Shown here piece by piece: positions 16,807-25,519 of a stretch of DNA of 64,000 nucleotides (position 1 is the stretch's first letter; every line of letters starts with the position of its first letter). The stretch covers positions 1-64,000 of the forward strand of contig NZ_CAAGSW010000002.1 in NCBI RefSeq assembly GCF_900774055.1. The letters run 5' to 3'. The notes beneath the pieces are model-generated. The model saw only the letters and a program-made list of their open reading frames with translations. It did not search any database and was not told the DNA's origin. Source of the DNA: Methanococcoides sp. AM1 (lineage in GTDB: Archaea; Halobacteriota; Methanosarcinia; Methanosarcinales; Methanosarcinaceae). The position numbers and the translations under genes were made by a program.

Positions 16807-17253
16807 TCATCCGCGGATGACTTTCACAAAGTGATTGTCAGTATGTGCAAGATACCCGTCGGCCATTGCTTTGATAGTTATGTACCCCTCATGTTTTCCT
16901 ATCGGAAGCGAGATGTTGTTAAGCTGCATCCGCACCTGACCAGAACTGTCTGTGAGGCCCCCGGCAGCAATTGTTCCTGAGGGATCTCTCAATACAACAT
17001 TGCATCCTCCGACGGGATCTCCGTCAAAATTGGATATGGTGACCTCAAGCAGACCTGTATCGCCGGTCTCTCCTGAAAACGTTATGCTCGTAACGTTAGA
17101 AGTTGCATACATTGGTCTGGGTGCAGTGGGTGCGTTGACTATGGCCGATACGATCACTGCAAAGCCGATCATCCCTATTATCGTCAGGACCACCATGCGT
17201 ATAGGCAAACCTATGGCTGCTCTTTCGTCCTGAATAATGTTCTTGTGTGCCAT
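16807..17253 (-). CDS. Archaeal type IV pilin-like protein with carboxypeptidase-regulatory-like domain (1)
   Basis: The N-terminus is a short charged leader followed by DERAAIGLPIRMVV and a hydrophobic helix (about residues 9-40), resembling a class III prepilin signal. The rest (about 50-148) is a beta-rich transthyretin/carboxypeptidase-regulatory-like domain with GGCNVVLRDPSG. The usual archaeal pilin start DERAVSPVIG is changed here to an LPI version shared with the next gene. It is probably a surface pilin or pilin-like adhesin. It lies downstream of the second pilin-like gene, after a hairpin and T-run. Confidence 0.75.
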   Translation of the reverse strand: MAHKNIIQDERAAIGLPIRMVVLTIIGMIGFAVIVSAIVNAPTAPRPMYATSNVTSITFSGETGDTGLLEVTISNFDGDPVGGCNVVLRDPSGTIAAGGLTDSSGQVRMQLNNISLPIGKHEGYITIKAMADGYLAHTDNHFVKVIRG

Positions 17254-17256
17254 ATT

Positions 17257-17281
17257 AAAAAAAGGAAAGTGAGATCACTTT
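17257..17281 (-). terminator. Hairpin plus T7 between the two pilin-like genes
   Basis: On the minus strand, AAAGTGA/TCACTTT arms overlap the stop codon of the upstream pilin-like gene (17275-17277) and are followed by CC and seven T residues just before the next ATG. This could terminate most transcripts and make the second pilin less abundant. Structure and T-run are visible; attenuation is inference. Confidence 0.45.
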
Positions 17282-17757
17282 GTCTTGATGACCATCACTG
17301 CATCTTTCTTCTCGTAATCGTAGAAACCATCGGCTGCAATGGTAAGGTCCATTGTACCTTCGTTCTGGTTAGCTCCCATCTCCACCTGTGCAGCGGTTGT
17401 GATCAGCGTGGTCTCTCCGTTGATGTCGGTGGTATTGCTTGCCACACCGCCAAGACCTCGCAGGACAGCGTTTGCATTACGGACAGGGTTTCCGTCAGGG
17501 TCTGTGGCCGTGATCTTGACCACGATAGTCAGCGGGTTCTGTGCGGTAACAGCATCCACAACGATGGTATTTCCTGCACTGGGGGCAGTTCCCTGAAGGC
17601 CTGCTTCATCGATATTTACTGCCATGTTCTTTGTGGGTGGTGGGATTATGGCGATAAGTGCAGCCAGTGCTACCATTCCTACAACGAGCATAACCACGAT
17701 ATTGATGGGTAGCTCAATCGCTCTTTCATCATTAAAGATTGTTCTTACGTTTTTCAT
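17275..17757 (-). CDS. Archaeal type IV pilin-like protein with carboxypeptidase-regulatory-like domain (2)
   Basis: This 160-residue paralog-like protein has the N-terminal pattern NDERAIELPINIVVMLVVGM (residues 9-28), a hydrophobic helix, and a beta-rich domain with DPDGNPVRNANAVLRGLGG (about 88-106) like its neighbour. It has an AGGTGT ribosome binding site. Both likely need a prepilin peptidase for processing, which is not in the window. They sit next to a nucleotide-sugar dehydrogenase and may be part of a glycosylated surface structure. Confidence 0.75.
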   Translation of the reverse strand: MKNVRTIFNDERAIELPINIVVMLVVGMVALAALIAIIPPPTKNMAVNIDEAGLQGTAPSAGNTIVVDAVTAQNPLTIVVKITATDPDGNPVRNANAVLRGLGGVASNTTDINGETTLITTAAQVEMGANQNEGTMDLTIAADGFYDYEKKDAVMVIKTK

Positions 17758-17910
17758 TCAAACACCTATGTACTCTGTACCTCTTCAGGCGTTTTCCTAA
17801 AGGCAAAAATGGGTTATAAATAATACCATTTTTCATAATCAAGCCAATAATTATATACTGTACTTCAACATCTCGTTAGATTGATGTACCAAAACCGTAC
17901 TGTACTTCCC

Positions 17911-18519
17911 ATGAAAAAGATAGTGATAATTGACTATGGTCTTGGCAACCTCCGTAGTGTCCAGAAAGGGCTGGAACACGCAGGTGCGGAAGTGATCATA
18001 TCAAAGGACCCTGCAGACCTTGAAAGTGCAGATGGTGTCATTCTTCCGGGCGTCGGGGCTTTTTCTGATGCGATGAAGAACATCGTTCCTTTCCTTGATG
18101 GCATACACAAATATGTGGAATCCGGAAAGCCGGTCCTTGGTATTTGCCTGGGCCAGCAGATGCTCATGAGCCATTCAGAAGAAGGCGGGTTTACAGATGG
18201 TCTTGATCTTGTTCCCGGAAAGGTTCTCCGTTTCCCGCACAGTGAACTAAAGGTCCCGCACATGGGTTGGAATTCACTTTCCATCGACCAGGACCATCCT
18301 TTCTATGAGGGAATAGAAGATGGTGCATTCGTTTATTTCGTACATTCATATTATGTGGACACTGATGCTTCCCACACTCTCGCTTCATGTGATTATGGTG
18401 TGAATTTTGCTGCATCGGTTGTCAATTCCGCAGGCAATGTTATAGGAACACAGTTCCATCCTGAAAAAAGTGGTGATATCGGCCTGAAGATGCTTGAGAA
18501 TTTTGTAGGCATGTGCTGA
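17911..18519 (+). CDS. hisH: Imidazole glycerol phosphate synthase, glutaminase subunit
   Basis: This class I glutamine amidotransferase supplies ammonia to HisF in histidine synthesis. The sequence shows DYGLGNLRSV at the start, the nucleophile Cys in GICLGQQM (about residue 79), and the catalytic His and Glu in GTQFHPEKSG (about 184-193). Length from the ATG at 17911 (202 residues) matches the family. In-frame starts at 17881/17884 would add an unconserved leader; a TATA box near 17850 could put the transcript start close to them, so the start is not certain. hisF is over 30 kb away. Confidence 0.95.
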   Translation: MKKIVIIDYGLGNLRSVQKGLEHAGAEVIISKDPADLESADGVILPGVGAFSDAMKNIVPFLDGIHKYVESGKPVLGICLGQQMLMSHSEEGGFTDGLDLVPGKVLRFPHSELKVPHMGWNSLSIDQDHPFYEGIEDGAFVYFVHSYYVDTDASHTLASCDYGVNFAASVVNSAGNVIGTQFHPEKSGDIGLKMLENFVGMC

Positions 18520-18536
18520 TACTCCGGAGTGATCGA

Positions 18537-19859
18537 ATGGATATAGAAGGCTATGCAAGAAAAGGACTTCGAAAGAATGATCCTGAACTTGAGGACAAAC
18601 TGACAGAACGCATACTTGAGATAAAGGAAACAACCTCCGAACACGCCAGGTCACTTGCAAAAGCAGCTATTGTAGAAGCAAAGGCCACACTTAATGTCGA
18701 AGGCGAGGTACTGACATCCACTATCTCCGGCGTGACAATGGGTGAATTTGGTGTAGGTTCCCGTGGACTGGGTGATTTCTACGCACATGAGAAGCTTGCT
18801 GAGGTCATCGGAAAGACCAGTGCAGCGGTCGATACATCCCATCTTGACGACTCAGGTGCTATACTGAACGAGACCGGGGATGGATACATAATTATTACAA
18901 TTGATGGGATCCATTCCCGTCTTAGCGATTTTCCTTTCCTTGCAGGTTTCCACGTAGCCCGTGCATCCCTGCGTGATGTGTACGTGATGGGTTCCCGCCC
19001 GGTGGGGCTCCTGTCTGATATCCATGTTGCTGATGACGGCGATGTTGCCAAGATATTTGACCATATTGCGGGAATTACCACGGTATCCGAACTTACAGGC
19101 ATTCCTCTTGTTACAGGAAGCACTCTCCGTATCGGCGGCGATATGGATATTGGTGAACGTATGACCGGTGGTGTCGGTGCAGTGGGTACAGCTACGGATC
19201 TTACAGCCCGCATTCAGACACAGGTTGGAGATGTCATTCTTATGAGCGAGGGTGCAGGCGGAGGGACAGTTTCCACTGCAGCTCTTTACTACGAGATGCA
19301 CGATGTTGTGGATGAGACCATTAACATCAAGTTCCTCGAAGCATGCGAAGCCCTGATCGCATCCGGCCTGACAAAGCATGTTCATGCAATGACCGATGTG
19401 ACCAATGGTGGTATCCGTGGTGATGCAAAAGAGATCTCACGAACTGCCGGTGTCAAGCTTGTTTTTGATGAGTCCAAGATGCGTCCGCTTGTCAATCCGA
19501 AAGTTCTCGATATGCTGGAAAAGCTGGAGATCGACTACCTTGGTGTATCACTTGATGCATTGCTCGTTATCGCCCCGAGGGAATATGCAGATGCTATCAT
19601 GCAGACTGTCAGGGGCGCAGGTGTTGATATCGACATCATCGGAGAGGTTGTCGAAGGCAGCGGTGCAGAGATAAACATCGATGGAAAGATGTGTGATTTC
19701 ACTCCGCGCTTCAGGGAATCGGCTTACACTCCTATCAAAAAGATGATCGGGGATAAAGAGCCAAGGGACTTTGAAGAGATGAAACGTGCAGTAGATAATG
19801 CTGCAAATGAAGCCATTGAAAAGAAAAGAAAGGTAATAGAAATGATAAAAGGGAAGTAA
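18537..19859 (+). CDS. AIR synthase-related ATP-binding protein (PurM/HypE/ThiL/SelD fold)
   Basis: The 440-residue product carries the PurM-superfamily two-domain fold. The first domain has the Gly-rich and acidic motifs around HLDDSGA and ASLRDVYVMGSRPVG (about 135-155), and the second contains HAMTDVTNGG (about 288-297). Compared with HypE or ThiL it has an extra helical N-terminus of about 65 residues. Archaeal homologs are annotated as hydrogenase-maturation HypE-like or selenophosphate-synthetase-like, but substrate is unknown. GGAGTG precedes the ATG at 18537. It begins 17 bases after hisH and may be co-transcribed. Confidence 0.8.
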   Translation: MDIEGYARKGLRKNDPELEDKLTERILEIKETTSEHARSLAKAAIVEAKATLNVEGEVLTSTISGVTMGEFGVGSRGLGDFYAHEKLAEVIGKTSAAVDTSHLDDSGAILNETGDGYIIITIDGIHSRLSDFPFLAGFHVARASLRDVYVMGSRPVGLLSDIHVADDGDVAKIFDHIAGITTVSELTGIPLVTGSTLRIGGDMDIGERMTGGVGAVGTATDLTARIQTQVGDVILMSEGAGGGTVSTAALYYEMHDVVDETINIKFLEACEALIASGLTKHVHAMTDVTNGGIRGDAKEISRTAGVKLVFDESKMRPLVNPKVLDMLEKLEIDYLGVSLDALLVIAPREYADAIMQTVRGAGVDIDIIGEVVEGSGAEINIDGKMCDFTPRFRESAYTPIKKMIGDKEPRDFEEMKRAVDNAANEAIEKKRKVIEMIKGK

Positions 19860-19889
19860 TGCTTCACTTCCCTCAAATACTTCCTTTTA

Positions 19890-21191
19890 TTACTCACTCT
19901 TTTTCACAAAGAGGAGCGGTCCTTTTTTGTCGGTGATCACAACGCTGTCACCTTCTTCCAGATCATCTTCTGATCTTGCTTTCCAGTATTCTCCCTTGTA
20001 TCTTACAAATCCTTCTGAACCAGCATCGATCTTATCGATGGCTTCGGCAAGGTCGCCGGCAAAGTCTTCACCGATAACCGGTTTGCGATGCCTGACCTCC
20101 AGTACTTTGTAAAATACAAATACGAACAGCAATCCCATTACTATCGTAGGCGTGACGATCGCAATGATCATTGTCTGCTGAACGTCTGCAGGTGTATACC
20201 AGCGCGGGAAATCCGTGGGTACCAGGAAAATACTTCCTGCTATCAAACATATAAGTCCCGATATTCCAAATATGCCAACACCCGGCGCCTGCAATTCGAG
20301 AACGAACAGTATAACCCCCAGTAGTATCAGGAATATAGCTGCGATATTCACATCAAAGCCTGTTCCTATAAGTCCCAGTGAAATAGCTACGACACCAAAT
20401 ATCTCTGCTCCTGCTCCCGGGTTTGAAATTCCGATAACGATTCCGTATATTCCGAGCATTATCAGTAGCGATGAGATCACAGGGTCTGAGATTATATCCA
20501 TGAGGCTCAGCCTGAGGGATGGGGTATACGTATCAATAGTAGCACCGCTGGTGGTCAGTTGCTTACCCTTTATTGTGTCCCCGTCCACCTGTTCAAGGAG
20601 GTCTTCAACATCTGTAGCCACATATTCGATGACCCCTGCTTCCAGTGCTTCCTCAGCATTGAGGTTGAGGTTCTCGGTGATGAACTTCTCTGCTGCGGTC
20701 TCATTACGTCCGTGCTGGTTTGCTTTTTCTTTTGCAAGAGCCACAAGTGCGTTCACGATCTTGTCATCCTCAACAGGTTCGACACCTCCTGTGGAAATAG
20801 TTACCGGCTGTGCAGACCCAATGACCGTAAAGGGTGCCATTGCAGCAACATCAGTTCCAAGAAGGATCAATGTTCCTGCAGACCATGCTTTTGTTCCGCC
20901 GGGGTAGACATACCCTATCACCGGAACTTCTGACTGGTCAATAGCTTCAATGATCCTGAGGGTTTCAGCAACCCCGCCTCCCGGGGTGTTGAGGGTTATA
21001 ACAAGTGCTTCATATTCTTCCTGTTGTGCTACCAAAAGTGCATCAACCACAAGGTCATCAGAAACCGGTGTGATCGAATCGGATATCTCAAGAACCAGAA
21101 CTTTCTCTTCCGCGGAAGCGCAGGCAGGGCTCAGCAACAATATCAATGCTAAAAAAAGAAAAGGAATAAGAGGTGATGGTTTGTTTGGCAT
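19890..21191 (-). CDS. NfeD-family membrane serine protease (long form)
   Basis: This 433-residue membrane protein has a signal peptide (about 1-27), a ClpP-like protease domain with NTPGGGVAETLRI (about 67-79) and the candidate nucleophile Ser in TKAWSAGTLI (about 99-108), then four or five membrane helices and a C-terminal NfeD OB-fold (about 375-433). Long NfeD proteins cleave stomatin C-termini in Pyrococcus, and here the stomatin-like gene lies just upstream with 20 bases between. The pair probably works in membrane quality control. The GGTGAT site fixes the start. Confidence 0.93.
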   Translation of the reverse strand: MPNKPSPLIPFLFLALILLLSPACASAEEKVLVLEISDSITPVSDDLVVDALLVAQQEEYEALVITLNTPGGGVAETLRIIEAIDQSEVPVIGYVYPGGTKAWSAGTLILLGTDVAAMAPFTVIGSAQPVTISTGGVEPVEDDKIVNALVALAKEKANQHGRNETAAEKFITENLNLNAEEALEAGVIEYVATDVEDLLEQVDGDTIKGKQLTTSGATIDTYTPSLRLSLMDIISDPVISSLLIMLGIYGIVIGISNPGAGAEIFGVVAISLGLIGTGFDVNIAAIFLILLGVILFVLELQAPGVGIFGISGLICLIAGSIFLVPTDFPRWYTPADVQQTMIIAIVTPTIVMGLLFVFVFYKVLEVRHRKPVIGEDFAGDLAEAIDKIDAGSEGFVRYKGEYWKARSEDDLEEGDSVVITDKKGPLLFVKKSE

Positions 21192-21211
21192 CTGATCACC
21201 TTCTTAAGTGT

Positions 21212-21970
21212 TTATTTCTTACCGAATGCACTGGAAAGTGCCGCGATTTCTCCGATATCCGTTGAACTTGTTACTACTATGAGGTTCTTTTCACGTGCAA
21301 CTTCGGCAATGGTCTGCAGTTCCCTTAGTTTGAGAGCTACAGGTATATCCTGATAGAGCTGTGCAGCATCTTTCATCTTTTGTGCAGCTAGGAACTCACC
21401 TTCTGCAAGAATTATGCGTGAACGCTTTTCCCTTTCGGCTTCTGCCTGCTTTGCAATTGCACGAAGCATGGTGTCATCGATGCTCACATCCCTTAGAGTG
21501 ACGCCTGTGACCTTTATTCCCCATGGGTCTGTGGAAATGTCGAGCAACTCCTGGATATCCTTATTGATGGTCTCACGTTCTGAGAGGAGTTGGTCAAGTT
21601 CGATTTGTCCGATAACATCCCTGAGGGTTGTCTGGGATAGCATGGCCGTTGCGAACTTGAAGTTCTCAACCTCTGTGATTGCAGCATCAGGCTTGAGGAC
21701 CTTATAGTAAATAACAGCATCAACAGCAACAGTAACGTTATCTTTTGTGATGACTGCCTGTTTTGGAACGTCAATAGTTACAACTCGCAGATCAACCTTC
21801 ATCACTGTATCGATGATAGGGATGATAAGGAAAAGTCCCGGTCCTTTTACTCCGCTAAGTCGTCCCAATCTGAAAATAACGACTCGCTCGTATTCTTTCA
21901 CCATCTTGAGCGCTTGAGATAAGATGATAACTCCAATTACAAGTATAGGTATTATGTATTCTTCTATCAT
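21212..21970 (-). CDS. Stomatin/slipin-like SPFH membrane protein
   Basis: The 252-residue protein has one N-terminal membrane helix (about residues 5-22) and an SPFH domain beginning VKEYERVVIFRLGRL (about 27-41), followed by a coiled-coil with EAEREKRSRIILAEGE. The ATG at 21970 is preceded by GGAGGT, so I prefer it over the frame extending to 21985. It forms an operon with the nfeD-type protease, its usual partner. Such proteins oligomerise in membrane microdomains. Confidence 0.93.
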   Translation of the reverse strand: MIEEYIIPILVIGVIILSQALKMVKEYERVVIFRLGRLSGVKGPGLFLIIPIIDTVMKVDLRVVTIDVPKQAVITKDNVTVAVDAVIYYKVLKPDAAITEVENFKFATAMLSQTTLRDVIGQIELDQLLSERETINKDIQELLDISTDPWGIKVTGVTLRDVSIDDTMLRAIAKQAEAEREKRSRIILAEGEFLAAQKMKDAAQLYQDIPVALKLRELQTIAEVAREKNLIVVTSSTDIGEIAALSSAFGKK

Positions 21971-22083
21971 GGTAACCTCCCCCAATTTATATGGAAGAAG
22001 TTATCATAAAAAACTATTGCTTGTGGCAGTCTTCGTATAAGCAAAGACATTAAATCTAACATAAACAATTAAGGCTTGATACA

Positions 22084-24207
22084 ATGAGAGAAGAGTGTAC
22101 AGAATGTGGAGGAAAAGGATATGAAGTTCTCTCCACTGAGAAATGTCCTGAATGTAAAGGCGCGGGAAAATCAAAGTCTGTTAACCTCATGAGCCTTTCC
22201 CAAAAGGACGTGAACAGTTTTTTGAAAGATGGTTCAGTTTGCCCGAAATGTGGTGGAAGCGGGGAAGTTGAAGTAAGAAAAACATGCATGGCATGCAATG
22301 GCAAAGGTGCCTTCTATAAATGTGATATTTGCGGAAAATCCATCGATGGTCCTATCAATGGAAAGGAAGCTTGCAGTACCTGTGGTAAGGTAGATATCGT
22401 TCATGTGCTGGATAATTCCTGCAATCAGGATGAGCTTGAGGTCGGGAAGATGTACCGTGCTACTGTGAACAACCTTGCAAACTTCGGTGTTTTCGTAGAT
22501 CTGAATTCCAATCTTCGCGGTCTGATACACTCGAGCAATCTTAGTACTCCTCTTGAGGCAGGAGCTACTGTTGTCGTTGAAGTTAAGGAAGTTCGTCGTG
22601 ATGGTAAGATGGACCTGATCCCAAGGCAGGTCAAGGATTTCAACATCGTGGAAGTTGAAAAGGAAATACCTATCAGGAAGTCCATAGAGCTCGATAAGTT
22701 CATTGGTAAACTTATCAAGGTCGAGGGAGAGGTCATACAGGTCAAACAGACCGGCGGTCCTACTATATTTACGATATCTGATGAAGAAGGTCTTATTTCC
22801 TGTGCCGCCTTTGAGCGAGCGGGAGAGCGTGCCTATCCGGAGATCGATGCCGATATGATCATAACCGGTACAGGCGAAGTAACATCCCGTGCTGACAGGC
22901 TTCAGGTAGAGGTCAAGAGCATGAAACGTCTCACCGGTGCAAAGGAGGAAGCTGTCAAAAAGCGGATCGATGAAGTGCTTGACAAAAGAGCTGAACCTTC
23001 AGAGATCGAATTCCTTGTGGAAAGCGAGATCCTTGAAAAGCTCAGGCCTGCAATGCGCCAGGTGACCAAGGAGATCAAGAAGGCTATAATGAGGTCAAAG
23101 CCGATCCTTCTGCGCCATCATGCAGATGCTGATGGAATGACCGCAGCAGTAGCCATCGAGAGGGCTATTCTTCCGATGATCAGGGAGATAAACGGACCTG
23201 ATGCGGAATATCATTATTACAAACGTGCACCATCCAAAGCACCATTCTACGAAATGCCGGATGTTACCAAGGATATATCCTATGCACTCGAAGATGCTGC
23301 CAGGCATGGGCAGAAGCTTCCACTGGTTGTTATGGTGGACAATGGTTCCACAGAAGAGGATGTACCAGCCATGAGGCAGGCACAGGTCTATGGCATAGAC
23401 ATGGTTGTCGTGGACCATCACCATCCGGATGAGATCGTTGACCAGTACCTGCTCGGTCATGTCAACCCTGCACATGTTGGCGGGGATTTCGGAATGACCG
23501 CCGGAATGCTTGCAACAGAAGTTGCACGTATGATAAATCCTGATGTTACGGATGAGATCAAGCACCTGCCGGCAATTGCTGCAGTTGGTGACCGCTCCGA
23601 GGCTGAAGAAGCGGAAGCCTATAAACAACTGGTTGCTGACAAGTATTCGCTTCAGGACCTCAAGGACATTGCACTTGCACTTGACTTTGAAGCATACTGG
23701 CTCAAGTTCAGTAGTGGTAAAGGTATTGTGGATGACCTCATGGACCTTGGTGATAAGACCAGGCATAAGAAGATCGTGAATTTGCTCTGTGAACAGGCAA
23801 ATGCCATGATCGATGAGCAGTTGACCGCATGCATGCCGAACGTCAAATCCCAGGACCTGCCAAACGGTGCAGTCCTGAATGTTCTGGACGTTGAGAACTA
23901 TGCACATAAGTTCACTTTCCCTGCACCGGGTAAGACCTCAGGCGAAGTTCATGATCGCATGTGCCAGAAACTTGAAGGGCGTCCGGTCATCACTATCGGT
24001 TACGGTCCTGATTTTGCTGTGATCCGTTCAAAAGGAGTTCTTATGAACATCCCGCAGATGGTCCGCGAGCTTCATGAGGAGATTGTAGGTGCCGGTGTTA
24101 ACGGTGGTGGGCACCTTGTGGTTGGAAGTATCAAATTCGTAGAAGGAATGCGTTCTGAGGTACTCTCCAAACTGGTGGAAAAGATCGGTTCTGTGGGAGT
24201 GGAGTGA
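22084..24207 (+). CDS. RecJ-like DHH phosphoesterase with DnaJ-type zinc finger, S1 and OB domains
   Basis: The 707-residue protein begins with four CxxCxGxG-type repeats as in DnaJ (CTECGGKG, CPECKGAG, CPKCGGSG, CMACNGKG; residues 5-85) and two further CxxC pairs. An S1 RNA-binding domain (about 120-195) and an OB-fold (about 205-290) follow. The nuclease part contains HHADADG (about 344-350), the VVVDHHHPDE motif (about 441) and a C-terminal DHHA1 region with GVNGGGHLV. It is probably a single-strand nucleic-acid exonuclease related to archaeal RecJ/GAN, although the S1 domain leaves RNA as a substrate open. It is divergent from the stomatin gene. Confidence 0.88.
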   Translation: MREECTECGGKGYEVLSTEKCPECKGAGKSKSVNLMSLSQKDVNSFLKDGSVCPKCGGSGEVEVRKTCMACNGKGAFYKCDICGKSIDGPINGKEACSTCGKVDIVHVLDNSCNQDELEVGKMYRATVNNLANFGVFVDLNSNLRGLIHSSNLSTPLEAGATVVVEVKEVRRDGKMDLIPRQVKDFNIVEVEKEIPIRKSIELDKFIGKLIKVEGEVIQVKQTGGPTIFTISDEEGLISCAAFERAGERAYPEIDADMIITGTGEVTSRADRLQVEVKSMKRLTGAKEEAVKKRIDEVLDKRAEPSEIEFLVESEILEKLRPAMRQVTKEIKKAIMRSKPILLRHHADADGMTAAVAIERAILPMIREINGPDAEYHYYKRAPSKAPFYEMPDVTKDISYALEDAARHGQKLPLVVMVDNGSTEEDVPAMRQAQVYGIDMVVVDHHHPDEIVDQYLLGHVNPAHVGGDFGMTAGMLATEVARMINPDVTDEIKHLPAIAAVGDRSEAEEAEAYKQLVADKYSLQDLKDIALALDFEAYWLKFSSGKGIVDDLMDLGDKTRHKKIVNLLCEQANAMIDEQLTACMPNVKSQDLPNGAVLNVLDVENYAHKFTFPAPGKTSGEVHDRMCQKLEGRPVITIGYGPDFAVIRSKGVLMNIPQMVRELHEEIVGAGVNGGGHLVVGSIKFVEGMRSEVLSKLVEKIGSVGVE

Positions 24208-24281
24208 AACCTCTCCCTCATTAATTATTTAAAAAAAATCTAAAATACGTTTTTTAAAGATCAAAAGGGGATCTTCCCCTT

Positions 24282-24893
24282 TCAGTCTACACGTGTGATC
24301 CGTACCAGTGAACTCATGGGAACATTGGCGATCAAATCTGAATTCATCTTATCCAGAATTACAGCTATGGCAACAGGATTCGCACCTACATCGCGAAGCT
24401 GTTCCACCACGTCTGTGATAGTAGCACCGGATGAGACTACATCATCCACGATAATGCAATTCTTTCCCCTGACATCGGCGAAGTTCCTGCTAAAGATACC
24501 TCTCTGACGACTCTTTTCTTTCTGGTCATCATAATCATGGAAAATAGCGAACTCAAGTCCGAGCTCATCTGCCATTATTGTAGCGATAGGTATTCCACTA
24601 AGTCCGATCCCTATCACGAGGTCAGCTATCTCATCTGTCTTCTCCAGTGACTCTGCAACCATATCACAGAGTGCCTGGGATACACACTTGAGTCTGAAAG
24701 AACTCTGCCCGATATTGCTCCAGTTCACAGAGATATCCTTTGGTGCAGGAGCAACGACGTCCTTCTTTGAACGTGTCAAAAGCCATGTGACGGTTTCCCG
24801 GGATACGTTGAGCTCGTTTGCTATCTGACCTGTGACAAGGCCGTTAGCTTGCAATTCAACTGCTTTCTGGATCATTTCTTCTATATTATTCAT
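24282..24893 (-). CDS. GfcR-like transcriptional regulator: HTH plus orotate phosphoribosyltransferase-like domain
   Basis: The 203-residue protein joins an N-terminal helix-turn-helix (about 15-45, [17 protein letters not shown]) to a PRTase domain with the PRPP-binding motif [13 protein letters not shown] (about 145-157). This architecture matches the archaeal PyrE-like regulator GfcR, which controls sugar metabolism in haloarchaea. Here it could sense a nucleotide or PRPP; the target is unknown. A true PyrE would not have the HTH. Confidence 0.88.
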   Translation of the reverse strand: MNNIEEMIQKAVELQANGLVTGQIANELNVSRETVTWLLTRSKKDVVAPAPKDISVNWSNIGQSSFRLKCVSQALCDMVAESLEKTDEIADLVIGIGLSGIPIATIMADELGLEFAIFHDYDDQKEKSRQRGIFSRNFADVRGKNCIIVDDVVSSGATITDVVEQLRDVGANPVAIAVILDKMNSDLIANVPMSSLVRITRVD

Positions 24894-24967
24894 ATTATCC
24901 CAGCTTTAATCTCAATTAGAAATATTGTATTCTCTTTCTTTCACCTTGTTATAGGTCATATCTACGG

Positions 24968-25447
24968 TTATAGTTTTCTTTTCCTGACCTTTTTCAATGG
25001 TGATCCACAAACGGGGCATTCCTCACCTTCATCGAACTTACGTCTGCATGCAGTGCACTTTTTTCCCCACACAAGGACATCACGTATCTTCTTCTGTGCA
25101 ATTGGCTTGAATTCAATACCAAGGACGGATGCAACGTTCTGTACAGCATAATCATCAGTTAATAGAACTGAGTCATCTTTATATTCAAATGCCTTTGCGA
25201 GGATATCTATGTCTGTATCTGAAAGTTCCTCGACGTCACGCGTCTCTTTCGCAAGTGAAACCACCTTTTTCCTGATGTCGGGGTCAGGCTGTTCCACTCG
25301 GGCACCTGTTTCACAGGCGATCTCAAATCGCATAAGAGCTTCCTGACTCTTCATTTCATTCCTAACAGTAGGTACTGTTATGAATTGTGAAGGATTGCCA
25401 TCATAACCATAGATAAAAACTGCGGAGTCCGTAATATAGAATGTCAT
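24968..25447 (-). CDS. nob1: Endoribonuclease Nob1 (PIN domain plus zinc ribbon)
   Basis: This endonuclease matures the 3' end of 16S rRNA. The 159-residue protein starts with a PIN domain (YITDSAVFIYG, residues 4-14; SDTDIDILA near 78; LLTDDYAVQN near 98) with the acidic active-site residues, followed by a zinc ribbon CTACRRKF...CPVCG (about 131-150) and a basic tail. This is the standard archaeal Nob1 layout. It lies downstream of the double-KaiC gene and upstream of the GfcR-like gene on the same strand. Confidence 0.95.
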   Translation of the reverse strand: MTFYITDSAVFIYGYDGNPSQFITVPTVRNEMKSQEALMRFEIACETGARVEQPDPDIRKKVVSLAKETRDVEELSDTDIDILAKAFEYKDDSVLLTDDYAVQNVASVLGIEFKPIAQKKIRDVLVWGKKCTACRRKFDEGEECPVCGSPLKKVRKRKL

Positions 25448-25519
25448 ATTTGTTTAGTCCAGCCTGTGTTCATATTTTGATATTTCTCATCAGGCTTATA
25501 ACTATGCATCCTCCCCACT

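Noticed and set aside
23095-23907. Long open frame (270 codons) on the minus strand
   Set aside because: It lies wholly inside the RecJ-like DHH gene, has Cys/His-rich random composition and no family pattern.
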